Program-made: the position numbers and the translations under genes
Shown here: piece after piece, positions 1 through 8,829 of the stretch
Layout: each line of letters starts with the position of its first letter
Position numbering within the stretch: position 1 is the first letter of the stretch
From: Thermogutta sp039793925
GTDB lineage: Bacteria; Planctomycetota; Planctomycetia; Pirellulales; Thermoguttaceae
Direction: 5' to 3'
DNA length: 64,000 nucleotides
NCBI RefSeq assembly: GCF_039793925.1
Contig: NZ_JBAMME010000003.1
Location: forward strand, 6,682 to 70,681
The notes under the pieces: generated by a model
What the model saw: the letters and a program-made list of their open reading frames with translations, nothing else
Told to the model about the DNA's origin: nothing
Databases searched by the model: none

Positions 1-416
1 CAGAAGGCCTGTCCCTGGCGGCCGGCATCATAAAGCGAAATTCCTCCAAAATTCGGGGCATCGCCATCGCTCTCGTCCTTGAGAGAGCCCTGTTCGATGT
101 AAGGAAGAATGTAAGCCAGCACACTCGTCCATTGCCCCGGATAAGGAGGAACCGGAGCCTGCGGCAGGGGCCCCAAGTAGCCCGGTGGAAACTGTCGGTG
201 GGTGTCGTGGAAGTTGTGTGCCGCCAGGGCCAGTTGCTTCAAATGGTTGAGGCATTCACTCCGGCGCGCTGCCTCCCGGGCCATTTGTACTGCGGGTAAA
301 AGCAGCGCGATGAGCAATCCGATGATCGCTAGAACGACGAGCAATTCCACGAGCGTGAATGCCCGTCGCCGCGATGTCCTACAGAAATAGATATCTGGTG
401 TGGGAACAAAAGCCAC
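1..416 (-). CDS. DUF1559 prepilin-like protein, 5' part only
   Basis: This is the N-terminal part of a type II/IV pseudopilin-like protein of the planctomycete DUF1559 family. It runs off the left edge, so the C-terminus is missing. The frame shows the prepilin cleavage and methylation region AFTLVELLVVLAIIG, then a hydrophobic stretch, then the family signature MAREAARRSECLNHLKQLALA and a later PYIEQ. These proteins are probably exported by a T2SS-like apparatus and assembled at the envelope; their job is unknown. The start is uncertain. An in-frame GTG at 416 places about 18 residues before the prepilin motif, but no clear ribosome site precedes it. Confidence 0.85.
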   Translation of the reverse strand, partial: MAFVPTPDIYFCRTSRRRAFTLVELLVVLAIIGLLIALLLPAVQMAREAARRSECLNHLKQLALAAHNFHDTHRQFPPGYLGPLPQAPVPPYPGQWTSVLAYILPYIEQGSLKDESDGDAPNFGGISLYDAGRQGQAF

Positions 417-838
417 AGAATCACACGCCGCCACAATAGCGATCGCAGGGGAGCAAGTTCGGTTCGGGTTCCACCAACGAAAACCCAATCCTGAATCCCC
501 AAAGCTCTGGTAGCAAATACGCGAAGCGGTGCTACCCACATCCGCACCTGTTGGGGCGACCGACTTATACCACAATCATAACTATCCCAACTCATTCCGT
601 CAAAAATCAGGCCCGCAGGCGGTCTGACAGAACTCACACATCATCGCGATGGACAACTGGTTCCGCTACCATCGAATCCCGTCTCGGCAAGTGCCCGAGT
701 TCCCGATGTGCACCGCTCCTCCAACCGTGAGCTCCCCCAGGGGGGGTGAAGGGAAATTGTTCTTATTTCTCGGGATTTGTTATACTACTGGCTGGAACGC
801 GAAAGCGTGAAAAATCCCCTATTGTGTGGAGGGTGCCC
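417..838. other. Divergent intergenic spacer
   Basis: This spacer lies between the leftward DUF1559 gene and the rightward ferredoxin-like gene. It holds the probable promoter at 757-786 for the latter. I see no supported coding frame, repeat or RNA gene in the rest. Confidence 0.5.
757..786 (+). promoter_or_regulatory. Probable sigma-70 promoter of ferredoxin-like gene
   Basis: TTGTTC at 757-762 and TATACT at 781-786 are 18 bases apart, about 50 bases before the GTG start at 839. The -10 box is strong and the -35 box is partial. Confidence 0.5.
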
Positions 839-1855
839 GTGAGTGCTTCTCTGATCATCGTTTTCAGCCGACCGAGAGCTGCCCAGGCACTTCCTGGCTT
901 TCGGAAGCTAGTGGAGCACATCGGCTCTGCCATTTCCGGCGTGCCCCTGGTGATCATTCCCCATCTTTACGATCTTGTGCCAGGGGGTCCGGTACTCCAG
1001 CGACTAAGCCAGTTGGCCAGCGACATGATTTTACTGGCCCCGCTTTTCCCTCGAGCCGCGCAACTCGTACTCCGCGCGAACGGGCTGAACTATCAGCTGA
1101 TGCAGGGCGAAGACGATTCGGCTTCCCGTTCCAGTTTGAAAAGCCATCTGAAAACCCATCGACTCTGGGCCTATGACTATCGCGAGTATCTGTCGCCGGA
1201 CGTCCTCAAACAGACGGTCATGGCTGTGGTATCGGACTTCGTTGCCCAGAAAGAAGGGGACCCTCCATCTCTGGCGGATTATCCACAAGATTCTATCTGT
1301 GAACTAGAAGAGGCCGTTCAACCGCGATGGTATCCCGTCATCGACGAAGACCGCTGTACCCTCTGCTATGAATGCCTCAATTTCTGCTTGTTCGGCGTCT
1401 ATGATGTACGGGAAGATGGGCGCGTTTTCACGGCCCAGCCGGACGCCTGCCGACCGGGGTGTCCCGCCTGCGCGCGTGTTTGTCCAAGTGGCGCCATCAT
1501 TTTTCCACTGTATCCTGATCCTGCCATCGCCGGGGCACCAATTGAGCATCAGGAGCGCTCCTTGGTTTCCGAAGACCAACTAAGGTCGAGCCAGTTTTCG
1601 CCTCGCGAAGAAGCGGAAAAGTGGCGGGCACGATTTGCCGGCAGGGCTGCGCCAAAACCTCCGCAACCTGCTCCAGGCCGCCCCGCCGATGCTGCCCGTG
1701 GGGACGGGAGCCACCGGAAAGAAGTGCCCGGTCGCGAGAGTGTGAATCCGGATCGGGAAACCGGAGTTCCAGGTCCACCGGAGCTGAACGACGAAGAAAT
1801 CGACCGCTGGCTGAAGGAAGCCGAGGGCGAGACGGGAGATGGTGGGGCGAACTGA
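839..1855 (+). CDS. 4Fe-4S ferredoxin-domain protein
   Basis: A 338-residue protein with a C-terminal 2[4Fe-4S] ferredoxin-like module at roughly residues 168-220. The first cluster motif is CTLCYECLNFC; the second is the CRPGCPACARVCP stretch, so both sets of cysteines are present. The N-terminal ~150 residues (LIIVFSRPRAAQ..., GVPLVIIPHLYDL) are not a recognised domain. The C-terminal ~90 residues are charged and proline-rich, with no second domain visible. The GTG start is chosen because GGAGGG at 828-833 sits five bases before it; the frame is open further upstream, to 746, but without such a site. The protein is probably cytoplasmic and electron-carrying or regulatory; its partner is not evident from the neighbours. 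Confidence 0.8.
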   Translation: MSASLIIVFSRPRAAQALPGFRKLVEHIGSAISGVPLVIIPHLYDLVPGGPVLQRLSQLASDMILLAPLFPRAAQLVLRANGLNYQLMQGEDDSASRSSLKSHLKTHRLWAYDYREYLSPDVLKQTVMAVVSDFVAQKEGDPPSLADYPQDSICELEEAVQPRWYPVIDEDRCTLCYECLNFCLFGVYDVREDGRVFTAQPDACRPGCPACARVCPSGAIIFPLYPDPAIAGAPIEHQERSLVSEDQLRSSQFSPREEAEKWRARFAGRAAPKPPQPAPGRPADAARGDGSHRKEVPGRESVNPDRETGVPGPPELNDEEIDRWLKEAEGETGDGGAN

Positions 1856-2250
1856 AGTCGAATCAGTCGCTTTTTTGCCCCTTGGTCTGCATGCGCTGTT
1901 TATAAGCGGGCAAAAACTCTCTCTCGGTGTGGAACGCCACTCTCCAACCTGATGAATATAAAGGATCGTTTTCGTCACCCAGGCCCAACGCCCGGCACTC
2001 CGGAGAAACCTGCTTCTTTCCGCTTTGCCAAATCTGGATTATCGATCTCATTTGGCTGGGCATGAGAACGGTCGCGGCCAGGGGCAACTCACAAACTGCC
2101 TCGCAGCCCCTTGCCCCGCGCCCTCAGATGCGTTTTTATAAAAGTCCAAATGCGTCACAGCACCAAAAGCTTGACAGACGCGGCTTAGCGGAGTATACAT
2201 GGGTGCGGCGTAAGTGGACTCAGCGTTAAAGGCTATTGGAGGGTTTTGCT
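1856..2250. other. Intergenic spacer with promoter
   Basis: A spacer of about 395 bases upstream of the DUF1559 gene. It contains the promoter at 2171-2199 and otherwise no supported gene or repeat. Confidence 0.5.
2171..2199 (+). promoter_or_regulatory. Near-consensus sigma-70 promoter
   Basis: TTGACA at 2171-2176 and TATACA at 2194-2199 are separated by exactly 17 bases. The start codon of the DUF1559 gene is 51 bases further on. This is one of the clearest promoters in the window. Confidence 0.8.
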
Positions 2251-3258
2251 ATGCGGCGAAAACGTGCCTTAAGGGGATTCACTCTTGTCGAACTTTTGGT
2301 AGTAATCGCTATTATCGGTATTTTGATCGCTCTTCTGCTACCAGCTGTCCAGGCAGCGCGGGAAGCTGCTCGAAGGAGTCAATGCACCAACAATCTGAAG
2401 CAGATTGGCCTCGGATTGCACAACTATCACGATTCACTCAAAACTTTGCCACCTGGCTCCTTCAATCTGCGTGAGCAGTGGTACTCAAACGGTACAAATT
2501 GGCGAACACTTATTTTGCCATACATCGAGCAGAAGGTGGTATACGATCAGTTGGCATTTCGAAGCGACTTTCCGTACACCTTCATGGCGGGTGGCGCGGC
2601 AGGCTCCAATTATCTCCAGGGCTGTCGAGTGCTAAGTCAACTCCTTATACCTGTTTATCGCTGCCCGTCGACTGACATTCCTACCTTTGACAACCAGGAT
2701 GACCCCGTTGTTAACAACAACCCGGGCAATACGATGATGATAACTTATGCGGGAATCCAGGGGGCCGCCCGCCCAGTTCCTGGCCCGGATCCCAACGCAG
2801 GCACCAGAGACTGTGGACACGGGTGGTCGTGCAATAATGGCATGATGCCCGCTAACGAGTGCTATGGCCTAGAATACTGTCGTGATGGAACATCTAACAC
2901 TTTGCTTGTCGGTGAACAATCTGGGCGTGTCGCCGGCAAGAATCGGACCTCGAATTACTACGGAGGGTGGTATGGAAGCCGCCATCCGAGGACTATCGAT
3001 AGTCCGGCTGGCTGCTACGATTTGTGGCAAACGGGAACAACTTGCGTGCGATTTGGGCCTAATTCTCAGATCGTGCAAGTGGGAGCCACGGAGCACAAGT
3101 TTCGCAACAACACGGTGCTGAACTCGATGCATCCGGGCGGTATTAACGTCCTCTTTGTCGACGGAAGTGTGCGTTTTATCAGCGATACCATTGACTTGAT
3201 GGACCTCAAGCGACTGGCATGCCGATACGATGGTGAAATCACCAGCGCATCTTTCTGA
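2251..3258 (+). CDS. DUF1559 prepilin-like protein
   Basis: A complete 335-residue planctomycete DUF1559 protein. It starts with a short basic leader, then the prepilin motif GFTLVELLVVIAIIG, a hydrophobic helix (to about residue 32), and the signature AREAARRSQCTNNLKQIGLG. The C-terminus has the usual family ending, MHPGGINVLFVDGSVRFI, the H-X9-DG tag. ATG 2251 is chosen over the upstream in-frame start because GGAGGG at 2238-2243 lies seven bases before it. A near-consensus promoter precedes it. The next gene encodes a small lipoprotein in the same direction, an arrangement often seen with this family. Base composition looks more AT-rich than in the neighbours. Confidence 0.93.
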   Translation: MRRKRALRGFTLVELLVVIAIIGILIALLLPAVQAAREAARRSQCTNNLKQIGLGLHNYHDSLKTLPPGSFNLREQWYSNGTNWRTLILPYIEQKVVYDQLAFRSDFPYTFMAGGAAGSNYLQGCRVLSQLLIPVYRCPSTDIPTFDNQDDPVVNNNPGNTMMITYAGIQGAARPVPGPDPNAGTRDCGHGWSCNNGMMPANECYGLEYCRDGTSNTLLVGEQSGRVAGKNRTSNYYGGWYGSRHPRTIDSPAGCYDLWQTGTTCVRFGPNSQIVQVGATEHKFRNNTVLNSMHPGGINVLFVDGSVRFISDTIDLMDLKRLACRYDGEITSASF

Positions 3259-3476
3259 CTTATAAGCGACTTTCGTTTGCAAGTGACAAACGGAGGTTTC
3301 AAATCGTTCTTGAGATTCTCACTGTGGGGCAGTCACGGGCTAACAACGAGTGTCTGAGACAACGTATTATTTATACGGCCACGCAAGTATGCATCACCCC
3401 CTATACTCGCGCGCATTTGCGACTTATGCTGCGTGCCGTTTCGCGCTTATACGGAGGGTGGATAGGAGGGGGAAAG

Positions 3477-3899
3477 ATGAAGAGAACTAGGTTGTTAAAT
3501 CCGGCTTTTTACTGCGTGCTTATCGTTATCTTAGTTGTTTGGGCCAATACTGGTTGCTCCGGACGAAAAATTAAGCCCAAGGGAATAGTACAGGGGAAAA
3601 TCATCTTTAAGGGCCGGCCATACACGGAGGCTTCTGTGGTTTTCCTAAATCGAGCCACAGGCCAGGGGGGATCGGCTAACATCGAAGCCGACGGTTCTTT
3701 TAAGCTTCCTAAACCAATTGAGGTAGGCACCTACATCGTGTATTTAGCCCCCAAGATGGAGAATGATCCTGCGGCCGAGCCAAAACCCGTTTCAATTGAC
3801 AAGTCAGTACCAGAGAAATACTGGAGTGAAGCGACCAGTGACATTCAATTTGAAGTTCAGAAGGGCTTAAACGAGTTCATCATTGAACTCAAGCCTTAG
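3477..3899 (+). CDS. Small lipoprotein, carboxypeptidase-regulatory-like fold
   Basis: A 140-residue predicted lipoprotein. A basic start is followed by a hydrophobic helix and the lipobox-like WANTGCSG, with Cys at about residue 25. The mature part looks like the small beta-sandwich protein that accompanies DUF1559 genes in planctomycetes: VQGKIIFKGRPYTEASVVFLN near its start, ADGSFKLPKPIEVGTYIVYL in the middle and LNEFIIELKP at the end. The ATG is placed by the AGGAGGGGG stretch just upstream. It follows the DUF1559 gene by about 220 bases and may share its transcript. The function is unknown; a surface or periplasmic scaffold role is only inference. Confidence 0.8.
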   Translation: MKRTRLLNPAFYCVLIVILVVWANTGCSGRKIKPKGIVQGKIIFKGRPYTEASVVFLNRATGQGGSANIEADGSFKLPKPIEVGTYIVYLAPKMENDPAAEPKPVSIDKSVPEKYWSEATSDIQFEVQKGLNEFIIELKP

Positions 3900-4283
3900 C
3901 GCTAACCGCGCAAGCTTTCCTTTCGAAATGGATAGGGATTTAAATTGTTGTGCTTTCTCGCACGCGAATCGTCTTATCTCACTGAATATTGTTATTTAAG
4001 GTCGCTGTTCCTCATCTAGAGCGCCGTTCCTGATCATGCTTACTCCAATTCCCGCGTCGTTAGTGCGCCGCATTTTTGTTCGCTTCCGTACTCGTCCCAG
4101 GAGAGTCTTCCCAAAATTTTCTGCCAGAGCGCCAAGATTTCGCCTTTCCTCGCGAATACTCCTGTAGGAAAACACCTCGCCAAACCAACCACCGCGAAAG
4201 GGGAGTCTCCTGCGGTACGCGGTGAAGTAGGGTCGGTGCGAGGGAACAGGTCTTTCAGGAAAAACCGAGAGGAGGGTCAAGCC
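3900..4283. other. Intergenic spacer
   Basis: About 384 bases between the lipoprotein gene and the coiled-coil gene. A long open frame on the minus strand overlaps it but is antisense to the next gene and looks unreal. Nothing else is recognised. Confidence 0.4.
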
Positions 4284-5090
4284 ATGTTGAAGAAGTTTCT
4301 CATCGCCGGGGGATTGGTCGTATTGATCGGCACATTCCTTCTGGGACGGGATCTTGTCAGTTACGTGCGGACCTCTGCCCGCTCCGTCCAGGAAGCTGTG
4401 GTGGATGCCGTCCCCACTGAATTTCAAATACGCCGCGCCCGTGACATGATTGAAGACCTTCTTCCCCAAATTCGCCAGAATATGCATTTGATCGCTCGTG
4501 AAGAGGTCGAAATTGAACGACTGGACCGGCAAATTGCACAGGCACGGGAGGTCCTTGAGCAGGAGAAGGCCGTCATCCTGCGGATGAAAAACGATCTGGC
4601 CAGCGGGAAACCAAAGCTCGTGTACTGTGGTCGCGAATACTCTGCCGAGCAGGTCAGGCAGGACCTGGCCAACCGCTTCGAGCGGTACAAGACCAACGAG
4701 GCGACTCTCGCCAATTTGGAGCAGATTCGCGATGTACGTCTGAAAAGTCTTCAGGCTGCCCGGGATAAAATGGAAAACATGCTGGCCGCCAAACGGCAGT
4801 TGGAGGTGGAAGTCGAAAATCTTCAGGCCCGCCTGCAAATGGTGCAAGCCGCGCAGGCGACCAGCGCCTACCAGTTTGACGACAGCAAACTCGGTCGCAT
4901 CAAGGAACTGATCGCCGACTTGCGGACGCGACTCGACGTGGCAGAGCGACTGGTCCAATCGCAGGGACTTTACCAGGGCGAAATCCCGGTGGAAAACCCC
5001 AACCAAAAGGATATCGTGGATGAGGTGACCGAATACTTTGGCAACTCGGGCGAGTCTCAGAAAGTCCCGGCCGTCGCGAAAGCGCACTGA
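4284..5090 (+). CDS. Membrane-anchored coiled-coil protein
   Basis: A 268-residue protein with one N-terminal membrane segment (residues ~4-21, LIAGGLVVLIGTFLLG) and then almost continuous heptad-rich helix, e.g. EEVEIERLDRQIAQAREVLEQ and MENMLAAKRQLEVEVENLQ. The architecture recalls PspA-like or envelope coiled-coil proteins, but no family signature is firm. ATG 4284 is chosen because GGAGGG at 4271-4276 is seven bases upstream. It opens a same-strand cluster with an FHA protein (41 bases downstream), a Ser/Thr kinase and a membrane protein, so it may be a scaffold or substrate of that kinase. That link is inferred from position only. Confidence 0.75.
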   Translation: MLKKFLIAGGLVVLIGTFLLGRDLVSYVRTSARSVQEAVVDAVPTEFQIRRARDMIEDLLPQIRQNMHLIAREEVEIERLDRQIAQAREVLEQEKAVILRMKNDLASGKPKLVYCGREYSAEQVRQDLANRFERYKTNEATLANLEQIRDVRLKSLQAARDKMENMLAAKRQLEVEVENLQARLQMVQAAQATSAYQFDDSKLGRIKELIADLRTRLDVAERLVQSQGLYQGEIPVENPNQKDIVDEVTEYFGNSGESQKVPAVAKAH

Positions 5091-5131
5091 AACCCAAATG
5101 CGATGACATGGCCGTAGAAGGAGGCCCGCCC

Positions 5132-5779
5132 ATGGTTCGGCCAGCGATAAATATTTTTCACTGGAAGCCTTTTTCCAAAATCGCCATGGGTCCGCCGGGC
5201 GTCACGAGCACGTTCTTCCTGTGGATCGACGAAGTGGGGGGGTACCTCGTCTGCCCACAGCCGACGGTAACGGTGGGACATCTCGATTCCAGCGAGGCGG
5301 ACGTGGCCATCTCTGGTGATCTTGAGAGTCGTCACCTCACGCTCACGAGAGAGGATGATTTGTACGTCCTGGAAGCCCATGGCCCGGTTTCCGTGGGCGG
5401 ACGGCCAGTTCGGCGGACGATCCTCCCGGAGCGGTGTGTGCTCGAGCTAGGAAACTGCGTCCGATTGGAATTCCTTCGCCCCCATCCGTTGAGCGCGTCA
5501 GCACGCATTGATTTCGTCAGCGGCCACCGGACCGTTCCGAGTACTGACGGTGTCCTCCTCATGGCCAGAAACATCATCCTGGGACCGGAAAAAACATCCC
5601 ACGTGGTATGTCCTTCTTGGAAAGAGTCGGTAACGCTCTACTGGGTTGGCGATACGCTGTGCTGTCGGGGATCGAGTCTCCTCACTGTGGATGGCAAGGT
5701 GGTCCGTGGGGAAGCCACGCTGACACTCAGGTCCCATGTCGAGGGAGTCGATTGGCGTTTTCACCTCGAGCCGGCATAA
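5132..5779 (+). CDS. FHA-domain-like protein
   Basis: A 215-residue soluble protein with a forkhead-associated-like domain at about residues 30-115. The core resembles FHA: TVTVGHLDSSEADVAI, then the conserved SRHLTL (phosphothreonine-binding Ser-Arg-His), then a GGRPV turn and a hydrophobic LELGNCVRLEF strand. A second beta-rich half (residues ~135-215) is similar in style and may be a degenerate repeat of the fold. ATG 5132 is preceded by GGAGG; a second in-frame ATG lies eight codons upstream without such a site. The kinase gene follows 157 bases later, which suggests the FHA domain reads that kinase's phosphorylation. Confidence 0.75.
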   Translation: MVRPAINIFHWKPFSKIAMGPPGVTSTFFLWIDEVGGYLVCPQPTVTVGHLDSSEADVAISGDLESRHLTLTREDDLYVLEAHGPVSVGGRPVRRTILPERCVLELGNCVRLEFLRPHPLSASARIDFVSGHRTVPSTDGVLLMARNIILGPEKTSHVVCPSWKESVTLYWVGDTLCCRGSSLLTVDGKVVRGEATLTLRSHVEGVDWRFHLEPA

Positions 5780-5936
5780 ATCAAGCGGATTCCCCAAAAA
5801 AGCGGATGCGTTTGGGAGAAAACATGTCCTTTCGAAAAGATGTTGCACCACGCGGGGCTGGCGACTGGGCCATCGCCCTGGTGCTACAATAAGAAAAGCT
5901 CCAGCCCTCGGGCTTTGCACGAAAGTGAGTACTACC

Positions 5937-8012
5937 ATGCCCGTGGTCGATAGTAATCAACCAGATCCTCGTGCCACCCAGGCCACCACGCCTCGCGGAG
6001 AGCCGGTCGCCGAGGAATCGCGGTTTCTCTATGCGAGCGGTGACCGCCCCCTGCCGGGCTTCACGATCAAGCGGGGCATTGGCCGGGGAGGTTTCGGCGA
6101 AGTTTATTACGCGGTCAGCGACGCCGGAAAAGAAGTCGCCCTCAAGCTCCTTTGCCGCCATCTCGATATCGAACTTCGTGGGATTCAGCACTGTCTCAAC
6201 CTGAAGCACCCCAATCTACTCATGATTTACGACGTGCAGCGAGATCCCCGGGGCGACACATGGGTCATCATGGAGTACGTGCGGGGGCTCTCTCTGGAGC
6301 AGGCGCTGGCCAACCACCCACAGGGCTTGCCCCCGGATGAAGCTCTGGTGTGGTTTCACGGAATGGCGTCCGGAGTGGGCTATCTCCATAGCCACGGAAT
6401 CGTCCATCGGGATCTCAAGCCAGGCAATCTTTTTCTAGAAGAAGGGGTGGTCAAAGTCGGGGACTATGGTCTGGCGAAGTACATTTCGTGTAGCCGGCGG
6501 AGCGGCCAAACTCAAAGCGTCGGCACCGTGCACTATATGGCGCCGGAGGTCGGCCGGGGACGATATGGAAAGGAAATCGACATCTATGCCATGGGGATTA
6601 TCCTCTATGAAATGCTCACTGGCCGAGTTCCTTTTGATGGCGAAAGTGCGGGCGAAATCCTGATCAAACATTTGACCGAAGCCCCCGATCTTACGCGTGT
6701 CCCGCAGCGGTTCCATCGAGCCATTGCCCGGGCTCTAGAGAAGAATCCGGACCATCGCTACCACGCCGTTGCGGAAATGCTCGCCGATCTGCCACCACCA
6801 CCAAGCGCTGGCATGTTTTTGGGACCGATCACCACGGAACAGCAGAACGGACGCCCCACGTCTCCGCAAAAATCCCGGGACGATGAAATCGCCTTCACCC
6901 CAGTTTTACCGAATGGAGCGATACCTTCCGTAACACCAGCGACGGCACCAGAGCAGGAAAAGAAAATGGAAGGACTCCAGGCTGCTGTCGCGGTTACCGG
7001 TGGAGAACCCGACCGGGGAAGAAAATGGTTCGAGCATTTGTCCCAACCTGCCGCTCTTGCCGTGATTGGAAGTTCGGCGGCAGTGTTGCTGCTTGTCGCC
7101 TTTTCTACCTCTCACGCGGCTCTGGCAGGTTTGCTGGGGATGGCCAGTGTACTTTTGGGCATGCTGTTCCTTCAGGGCTTCAGACGCCGCCTGACTCACC
7201 GGCGATCGTCACAAGCTGTGACTAGGGCCAAACTTGTTCCTCCTGCGGAAAGATATCCCGTGGCAAAGCCGGTGGCGGAGCCGGTTGCACATGGGCCGGT
7301 CGTGGTCGCCACGCCCGTGCCACCCCCCACCCGAGAAGAAGCATTCCGCATGGAGTGGCGTCAGATGCCGCTTGAGGCGCATGTGGCAGAGCTTCTGGGA
7401 TCGATGCTGGCTGCCGTCCTCGTGGCAGCCGTAGTCGCGCTCGTGGGGTACCTGATTCTCAGCTTTCGGGGGAATCTCCCCTCTCTGCTTCAGGCTGCGT
7501 GGCTCTATTTTACGATGACGTTCGGCACGTGGATTGTTCTGATTCTGGCGAAACTTTGGCAAGGGAGGGAAGGGGACGTCATTACGCGACGCTTTGTGAT
7601 GATGATTGCCGGTTTTCTTCTGGGTGCGATAGGCTTCTTTTTGTCGGAATATTTAAAGGTGGACCTGCCCTTCGATCCCCGTTGGCCGAACATCCACGAC
7701 TGGCAGTTACCCGCGGCTTTCTATCGCGAGGGTCAACCCATGCTGCCGGCGATGGTGGCCAGTTTCGGCACTCTTTTTCTGCTTGTCCGCTGGTGGCAAC
7801 TGGCTGACCCGCTGCGCCCGAGGCGTTTCGGATTCTGGGGTGTTTTCGGTCCTGGAGTGGCAGCATTTCTGGCCAGCACCCTGTGGGTATTCCCTGCGCA
7901 GTGGTTGGTGATTCCGGCCATGGGGATGGGCATCACACTGCAACTTGCCGCCCCGTGGTTCATGAGAAGTCGGTTTGGGGGCTCGTCGTCAATCTGTCGA
8001 ACTAGGAGATGA
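5937..8012 (+). CDS. Membrane serine/threonine protein kinase
   Basis: A 691-residue Hanks-type kinase. The catalytic domain occupies about residues 40-310: glycine loop GIGRGGFGEV (48-57), ATP-anchoring Lys70 in VALK, catalytic loop HRDLKPGN (157-164), and DYG at 176-178 where most kinases have DFG. A GTVHYMAPE activation segment and DIYAMGIILYEMLTG follow. A ~100-residue linker leads to a hydrophobic helix pair (~360-405) and then, after a Pro/Val-rich stretch, about seven more membrane helices to the C-terminus. The kinase therefore faces the cytoplasm and the tail is integral. The start is ATG 5937; an in-frame GTG at 5925 is an alternative. It precedes another membrane protein gene by 4 bases. 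Confidence 0.92.
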   Translation: MPVVDSNQPDPRATQATTPRGEPVAEESRFLYASGDRPLPGFTIKRGIGRGGFGEVYYAVSDAGKEVALKLLCRHLDIELRGIQHCLNLKHPNLLMIYDVQRDPRGDTWVIMEYVRGLSLEQALANHPQGLPPDEALVWFHGMASGVGYLHSHGIVHRDLKPGNLFLEEGVVKVGDYGLAKYISCSRRSGQTQSVGTVHYMAPEVGRGRYGKEIDIYAMGIILYEMLTGRVPFDGESAGEILIKHLTEAPDLTRVPQRFHRAIARALEKNPDHRYHAVAEMLADLPPPPSAGMFLGPITTEQQNGRPTSPQKSRDDEIAFTPVLPNGAIPSVTPATAPEQEKKMEGLQAAVAVTGGEPDRGRKWFEHLSQPAALAVIGSSAAVLLLVAFSTSHAALAGLLGMASVLLGMLFLQGFRRRLTHRRSSQAVTRAKLVPPAERYPVAKPVAEPVAHGPVVVATPVPPPTREEAFRMEWRQMPLEAHVAELLGSMLAAVLVAAVVALVGYLILSFRGNLPSLLQAAWLYFTMTFGTWIVLILAKLWQGREGDVITRRFVMMIAGFLLGAIGFFLSEYLKVDLPFDPRWPNIHDWQLPAAFYREGQPMLPAMVASFGTLFLLVRWWQLADPLRPRRFGFWGVFGPGVAAFLASTLWVFPAQWLVIPAMGMGITLQLAAPWFMRSRFGGSSSICRTRR

Positions 8013-8016
8013 AGCC

Positions 8017-8781
8017 GTGGTGGCTTACTCCTTGCTGATATTCCTGATACTCTGGGCAGTGCCGACTGCAGCGCCTGCTTTTTTGGCATCAGTGAATCAG
8101 AGCCAGGACGCGACGAAACGTGCCGACCGGGACCTTTCTGGCTCCGCCATCTCCCCCTCTGAGGGCACTTCTGAAAAGGCCGGTTCTGCGTTGATTCGCG
8201 ACGCATCTGACACAACGGAAGTCGTATTGACCCACGGCTCGCGTGTCCGCCCAGACTGGCTGGAGAGAGGAGCCGAACGAGTCGGCGGCGAATATCGTGT
8301 TCCGGTGCCCATCGGGCCGTATGCATCCCCTGTGGAATGCGAAGCACACCTCCCGGCAGCGGTGGAGGCCGCCATCGATGATTATGTGGAAATCATCATC
8401 GGACCGGAGGCCCGCGGCCGCGTCAAAGTCCCCTGGGCGTTTGTGGAGATGAACCTCCTTCGTGAGCGCTATATGGAGTCCCGGCTGTTCCAGCTCACTT
8501 CCACTCAACAGCGGGAAATGCACACGCTCTACGTCTTGCTGACGTTCGACCACAATGCCAACCAGTATCTCAGGGAAATCTGGCGATTGACGCAGGGCAC
8601 CATGAATCTCGTTCGCTTTGGGGCCTTTTTCGGAATCGCCGTGTGGACACTCGCCATACTGTGGAGCTATTTGCGGCTGGACCTCGCTTTACAGGGGCGT
8701 TACCGCTGGGCACTCTGCGCCGCGGCCAGCGTGCTGGTGGTTTTGCCGTGGCTTGTTCTGGCGATTTTTCCGATTGGTTGA
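8017..8781 (+). CDS. Membrane protein linked to kinase gene
   Basis: A 254-residue protein of no recognised family. It starts with a signal-like hydrophobic helix (VVAYSLLIFLILWAVPTAAPAFLA). The middle ~110 residues appear extracytoplasmic, and two membrane helices end the protein (MNLVRFGAFFGIAVWTLAIL and ASVLVVLPWLVLAIF). GTG 8017 is chosen because AGGAG at 8004-8008 is well spaced; GTG 8020 is equally possible. The gene begins 4 bases after the kinase stop, so the two are almost certainly co-translated. It may be a partner of the kinase's membrane tail. Confidence 0.72.
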   Translation: MVAYSLLIFLILWAVPTAAPAFLASVNQSQDATKRADRDLSGSAISPSEGTSEKAGSALIRDASDTTEVVLTHGSRVRPDWLERGAERVGGEYRVPVPIGPYASPVECEAHLPAAVEAAIDDYVEIIIGPEARGRVKVPWAFVEMNLLRERYMESRLFQLTSTQQREMHTLYVLLTFDHNANQYLREIWRLTQGTMNLVRFGAFFGIAVWTLAILWSYLRLDLALQGRYRWALCAAASVLVVLPWLVLAIFPIG

Positions 8782-8829
8782 ACGCCCCCGCACGCGGATC
8801 CTTCCCACAGGTGGCACGTTATCGCGGGT

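Noticed and set aside
3996..5087. Long open frame on the minus strand antisense to the coiled-coil gene
   Set aside because: It lies opposite a gene with a ribosome site and coherent coiled-coil sequence; its protein has no domain and the frame is a by-product of base composition.
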